Positions 17,604-20,000 of a stretch of DNA of 20,000 nt are shown here, in pieces. A program made the position numbers and the translations under genes. This stretch comes from Armadillidium nasatum (lineage: Eukaryota; Arthropoda; Malacostraca; Isopoda; Armadillidiidae), in NCBI GenBank assembly GCA_009176605.1, contig SEYY01023178.1, positions 80,001 to 100,000 on the forward strand, read 5' to 3'. The stretch's first letter is position 1; every line of letters starts with the position of its first letter. Under the pieces are notes generated by a model that saw nothing but the letters and a program-made list of their open reading frames with translations, was not told the origin of the DNA and searched no databases.

Positions 17604-18590
17604 TTATATGAAGGAAAAAAATATTAATTTCATTTTCTCATAATGATATTATGAATCAAATGTCAGAGGATATGAAAAACCTTGTAAAACTTGATATTCA
17701 AGAATTCTCATCTTGTTAGTTTTGTTAAAGAATATCCTTCAAAGTTAGAATTTGATGTATTAGATAAGTACATAGCTGAGAGAGAGAAGAAAGATATGGT
17801 AGAATCAACACCAGTTGATATAGTGAATGATTCCTTTGATAATATTTCTGCTCTTCAAAAGGTCATTGATGGTGCTCAAACTTTACGAAGTTTTAAAAAT
17901 GTTAATGGAACTTCAGAAATTAATGATAAAATATCTAAACTAAAAAAACGAAACTTCAGAAATTGATGATAAAATATAATAAACTAAAAGTATCTTCTGA
18001 AGCTGAAATTAATGAAGAAACTGAAATTGTATGTAATGAAGCTACTGTGAATAATATAAAAAATAATGATAACTGTTCTCTTTCATCAAAAAGTGATTCA
18101 GAAGCAGCCGGTAGTGATGCCATCGAAATGGATAGTATAGAAAGTCATAAAGGAAAAAATATTGTATCAAATTCAGTTGTAGACAGGAATGAAGATATCG
18201 TTTTGCCAAAAGCTGGAATTTGTAAACCTAAAAAAAAAGACCTATAATGAAAATACTGGGTATGGATTATGGGAACCAATTGTCACAGAAAACGAGCATG
18301 ACTCAAAGGATTCTCAATTATACGAGAATAGTAATCAACAAATGTATAACGATGTAGATCATGTTAGTGATAGTGCCAATTGGTATCAGAATCAAAATTT
18401 TAACAATTATAATTACGCATACAGATATCCTTATAGTTCTCAACCTTCCATTGATATGTATGTCCAGTCAGCTCAGAAATTTGCAATGATGATGGAATAT
18501 TGCAGAAATCTTGGAAGAATGAGTGCTCGGATTGCCCAAGATAATCATAACAATTTAATGAAAGGTTTAAGTCATAAAAATGGGAATTAA
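17604..18590 (+). CDS. DDX20: DDX20 C-terminal region, reading frame broken by several single-base changes
   Basis: Coding-like sequence continues past the stop but hops frame. The clearest segments are FVKEYPSKLEFDVLDKYIAE (from about 17720, same frame as the helicase ORF), VSSEAEINEETEIVCNEA (from about 17990, shifted by one), and GYGLWEPIVTENEH to the final stop at 18590 (original frame). A weaker pair fills the gap just after the helicase: SIMSDYMKEKN (about 17600) and MNQMSEDMKNLVKLDIQEFS (about 17655). Each change equals one surplus base and most lie near A or T runs, such as the 9-A run at 18231. The end is Tyr-rich (NYNYAYRYPYSS), then QSAQKFAMMMEYCRN, resembling the Tyr-rich Gemin3 C-terminus. 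Start to final stop would give about 830 codons, the usual length. Sequencing or assembly errors are the simplest reading; recent pseudogenisation is the alternative. Confidence 0.72.
17909..17990 (+). repeat. 43-bp tandem duplication within DDX20 C-terminal region
   Basis: ACTTCAGAAATT(A/G)ATGATA followed by AAATAT and TAAACTAAAA occurs at 17910 and 17953. An in-frame 42-bp (14-codon) duplication would repeat TSEI(N/D)DKI...KLK. The observed spacing is 43 and the second copy has one more surplus base, so both frame changes in this area sit in the duplication. Confidence 0.8.
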
Positions 18591-18849
18591 TATTAGTTAA
18601 GAAGTTACAAGCATGTTATAAAAAATAAAAAAAGAGTAGGAGTATATTTGTAAAGTTATTAATTTTAATCTTAATGATTTATATTAAGATTATTGTATTT
18701 AATTAATGTCAGCCATTCAAAGTAAATAAATTAATAAACGTCAGTGATTGAAAAATATATTGGAAGTAAAGAATTATTAATTAATTAAGTAGATTTCAAT
18801 AAATTATTTTCTTTCAATAGATAAATATTTTTTAATAAAGTCAAGTGAA
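18591..18849. other. DDX20 3' UTR / MPG 5' region
   Basis: A 259-bp AT-rich spacer between two head-to-tail genes. AATAAA hexamers occur at 18624-18629, 18725-18730, 18733-18738, 18798-18803 and 18834-18839. The MPG promoter must be here or overlap DDX20, but no TATA box or initiator stands out from the AT background. Confidence 0.6.
18624..18629 (+). promoter_or_regulatory. Candidate polyadenylation signal AATAAA (DDX20)
   Basis: The first canonical hexamer, 34 nt after the DDX20 final stop. The tandem pair at 18725 and 18733 is an equally good alternative. Confidence 0.4.
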
Positions 18850-19084
18850 ATGCCAAAGGGCAAAAAGGGTAGTGATAAGAATTTAAAATCCGAAATTAAG
18901 AACACTGTTGTACATAGTCCATATTTTGACAATAGAAAAGTGGAACTGGATAGCACTGTAAGACAACTCTGCTTTGGGAGGAATTCTTTAACAAGTAAAT
19001 TCCTACAAGATTGTTCTCATGTAAACCGTAAAAACGAAAACTTCTACAATCAAGAATGTCTGAAGCTGGCGAAAGCACTCTTGG
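18850..19084 (+). CDS. MPG: MPG alkyladenine (N-methylpurine) DNA glycosylase, exon 1
   Basis: The exon starts at ATG in context TGAAATGCC and ends TTGG|GTTAGT in phase 1. The first 60 or so residues are a basic, poorly conserved N-terminus (MPKGKKGSDKNLKSEIK...). The fold begins at ENFYNQECLKLAKALLG, matching the (E)FFxQ...LA(R/K)xxLG start of the AAG family. Known of the family: a monofunctional glycosylase that removes 3-methyladenine, hypoxanthine and ethenoadenine from DNA in the nucleus, starting base-excision repair. The start codon 259 bp after DDX20 puts the genes head to tail, with no functional link implied. Confidence 0.88.
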
Positions 19085-19187
19085 GTTAGTTAGTCATTTT
19101 TACTGGCTACAAGTTTAAAATAAAAGAACTGCTTCTATTTAATCATAGGATCCCTTCTTTAGTTAAAGTACTTTTCCATTTTAAAAG

Positions 19188-19394
19188 GTCAACTTGTTGT
19201 TCATCTTGTAGAAGGGAAAAGATTGTCAGGTTTCATTGTTGAAACTGAATGCTATTTAGGCTCCAATGATGTTGCTTCTCACAGTCATAATGGAAAGAGA
19301 ACACCAAGAAATGAGCCGATGTTTATGCCAGCAGGAACTTCCTATGTGTATTCGATATATGGCATGTATCATTGCTTTAACATATCTTCGAAAG
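19188..19394 (+). CDS. MPG: MPG exon 2 (catalytic core)
   Basis: Follows TTTTAAAAG and ends CGAAAG|GTTAGT, phase 1 in and out (103-nt intron before it). It encodes GQLVVHL...GFIVETECYLG, SHSHNGKRTPRNEPMFM, and AGTSYVYSIYGMYHCFNISS. By comparison with the human enzyme, the second Glu of VETE is the catalytic general base. The Tyr of ECYLG and a His of ASHSH line the base pocket, the Tyr of IYGMY is the DNA-intercalating residue, and the Asn of FNIS screens against guanine. All are present, so the enzyme should be active. Confidence 0.94.
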
Positions 19395-19567
19395 GTTAGT
19401 ATAATTTAAGCTAAGATTTAAAAGTTATGAAACCAATTATTTTTTCACTAGAATATCTTCAAAATTTAATGGAACATATGGAAATGAATGAAGTTACATA
19501 ATATATATATATATTGTAAATAGTGTTTTATAGTTCCTTCCAAACTATAAATTAAAAAACATTACAG

Positions 19568-19731
19568 AAGATGGATCTTGTGTTTTAATACGCGCTCTGG
19601 AACCCTATGAAAACCAAGATAAAATGATGACAAATAGACTTAAAGGGTTTAAATCTACATCTAAGCAGTTGAAAGGCAAAGAATTATGCAATGGCCCTTC
19701 AAAACTTTGCAGATCATTAAATATAACTAAA
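19568..19731 (+). CDS. MPG: MPG exon 3
   Basis: Follows AAAACATTACAG and ends ACTAAA|GTAAGT, a strong donor in phase 0. It encodes EDGSCVLIRALEPYENQDKM and later KGKELCNGPSKLCRSLNITK. The conserved LIRALEP (Arg contacting the active site) and ELCNGPSKLCxALxI blocks are diagnostic of the AAG family. Confidence 0.94.
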
Positions 19732-19963
19732 GTAAGTTTATTTTAATATCCTTGATGAAATTTTTAAAATTGATAAGTTGTTATAGGCTAAAAGTAATAT
19801 TTTTGTTTTATTTTTATATTATATACATTGTATTCCTTCTCATGAATTACGTTTAAAAGAGCTTTCTTGTAAAATAAAAGATAGATTAATCTCACAATTG
19901 ATAATATATATTTAATATATATTTATATTTATATTCTTACGCATATTTTTTCTTAATTTTTAG

Positions 19964-20000
19964 GAGGCTTGTAATAAGGTAAATATGATAACCTCTGACA
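19964..20000 (+). CDS. MPG: MPG exon 4, cut by window end
   Basis: Follows TTAATTTTTAG, phase 0, and reads EACNKVNMITSD before the window stops. The last third of the protein (about 60-80 residues) should lie to the right. Confidence 0.75.

Noticed and set aside
17573-17719. 147-nt GT-AG intron joining the helicase ORF to the next DDX20 segment
   Set aside because: It keeps frame and has a fair pyrimidine tract, but the donor is weak (GTATGA after TCT), the enclosed sequence looks coding in the other frames, and it leaves the later frame changes unexplained.

Overview
The window is nuclear DNA of an animal, most likely an arthropod and probably an insect. The evidence is split genes with GT-AG introns, conserved animal housekeeping genes, a very AT-rich background, scattered TTAGG/GGTTAGG-like words, an arthropod-style non-LTR retrotransposon and many short terminal-inverted-repeat elements. 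The species cannot be fixed from the sequence.

Layout. (1) Positions 1-6781 hold the last five exons of a + strand gene I identify as WDR81. They encode the C-terminal WD40 part of a BEACH/WD-repeat endosomal protein, and the gene continues off the left edge. Its first intron holds a decayed non-LTR retrotransposon (about 205-2160). Its third intron holds a 1.8 kb element with GC-rich inverted ends that sits between two long (AT)n tracts. (2) Positions 6782-16062 contain no gene I can support. This desert holds (AT)n tracts, a hAT-type MITE with an 8-bp target duplication, a family of 147-154 bp palindromic elements, a TIR element with a diverged copy, hairpin-forming elements near 15.4-15.9 kb, and a three-unit tandem repeat at 10.4-10.8 kb. 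(3) Positions 16089-18590 hold DDX20 (Gemin3), the DEAD-box helicase of the SMN complex. A single uninterrupted helicase ORF is followed by a C-terminal region that stays coding-like but changes frame repeatedly, always as if one base were extra. (4) From 18850 to the right edge lie the first four exons of MPG, the alkyladenine DNA glycosylase, which is cut off by the window.

All three genes are on the + strand and no operon-like coupling is implied. WDR81 belongs to endosome maturation, DDX20 to snRNP assembly and MPG to base-excision repair. The most distinctive feature is about 14 long, nearly pure (AT)n tracts of roughly 80-195 bp, together about 1.9 kb. Several abut functional or mobile-element boundaries: one starts just inside a splice donor, one starts at the WDR81 stop codon, one ends about 25 bp before the DDX20 start, and pairs of them bracket mobile elements. 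No clearly new biochemical system was found. The points most worth a second look are the same-direction frame changes in DDX20 and the association of elements with (AT)n.
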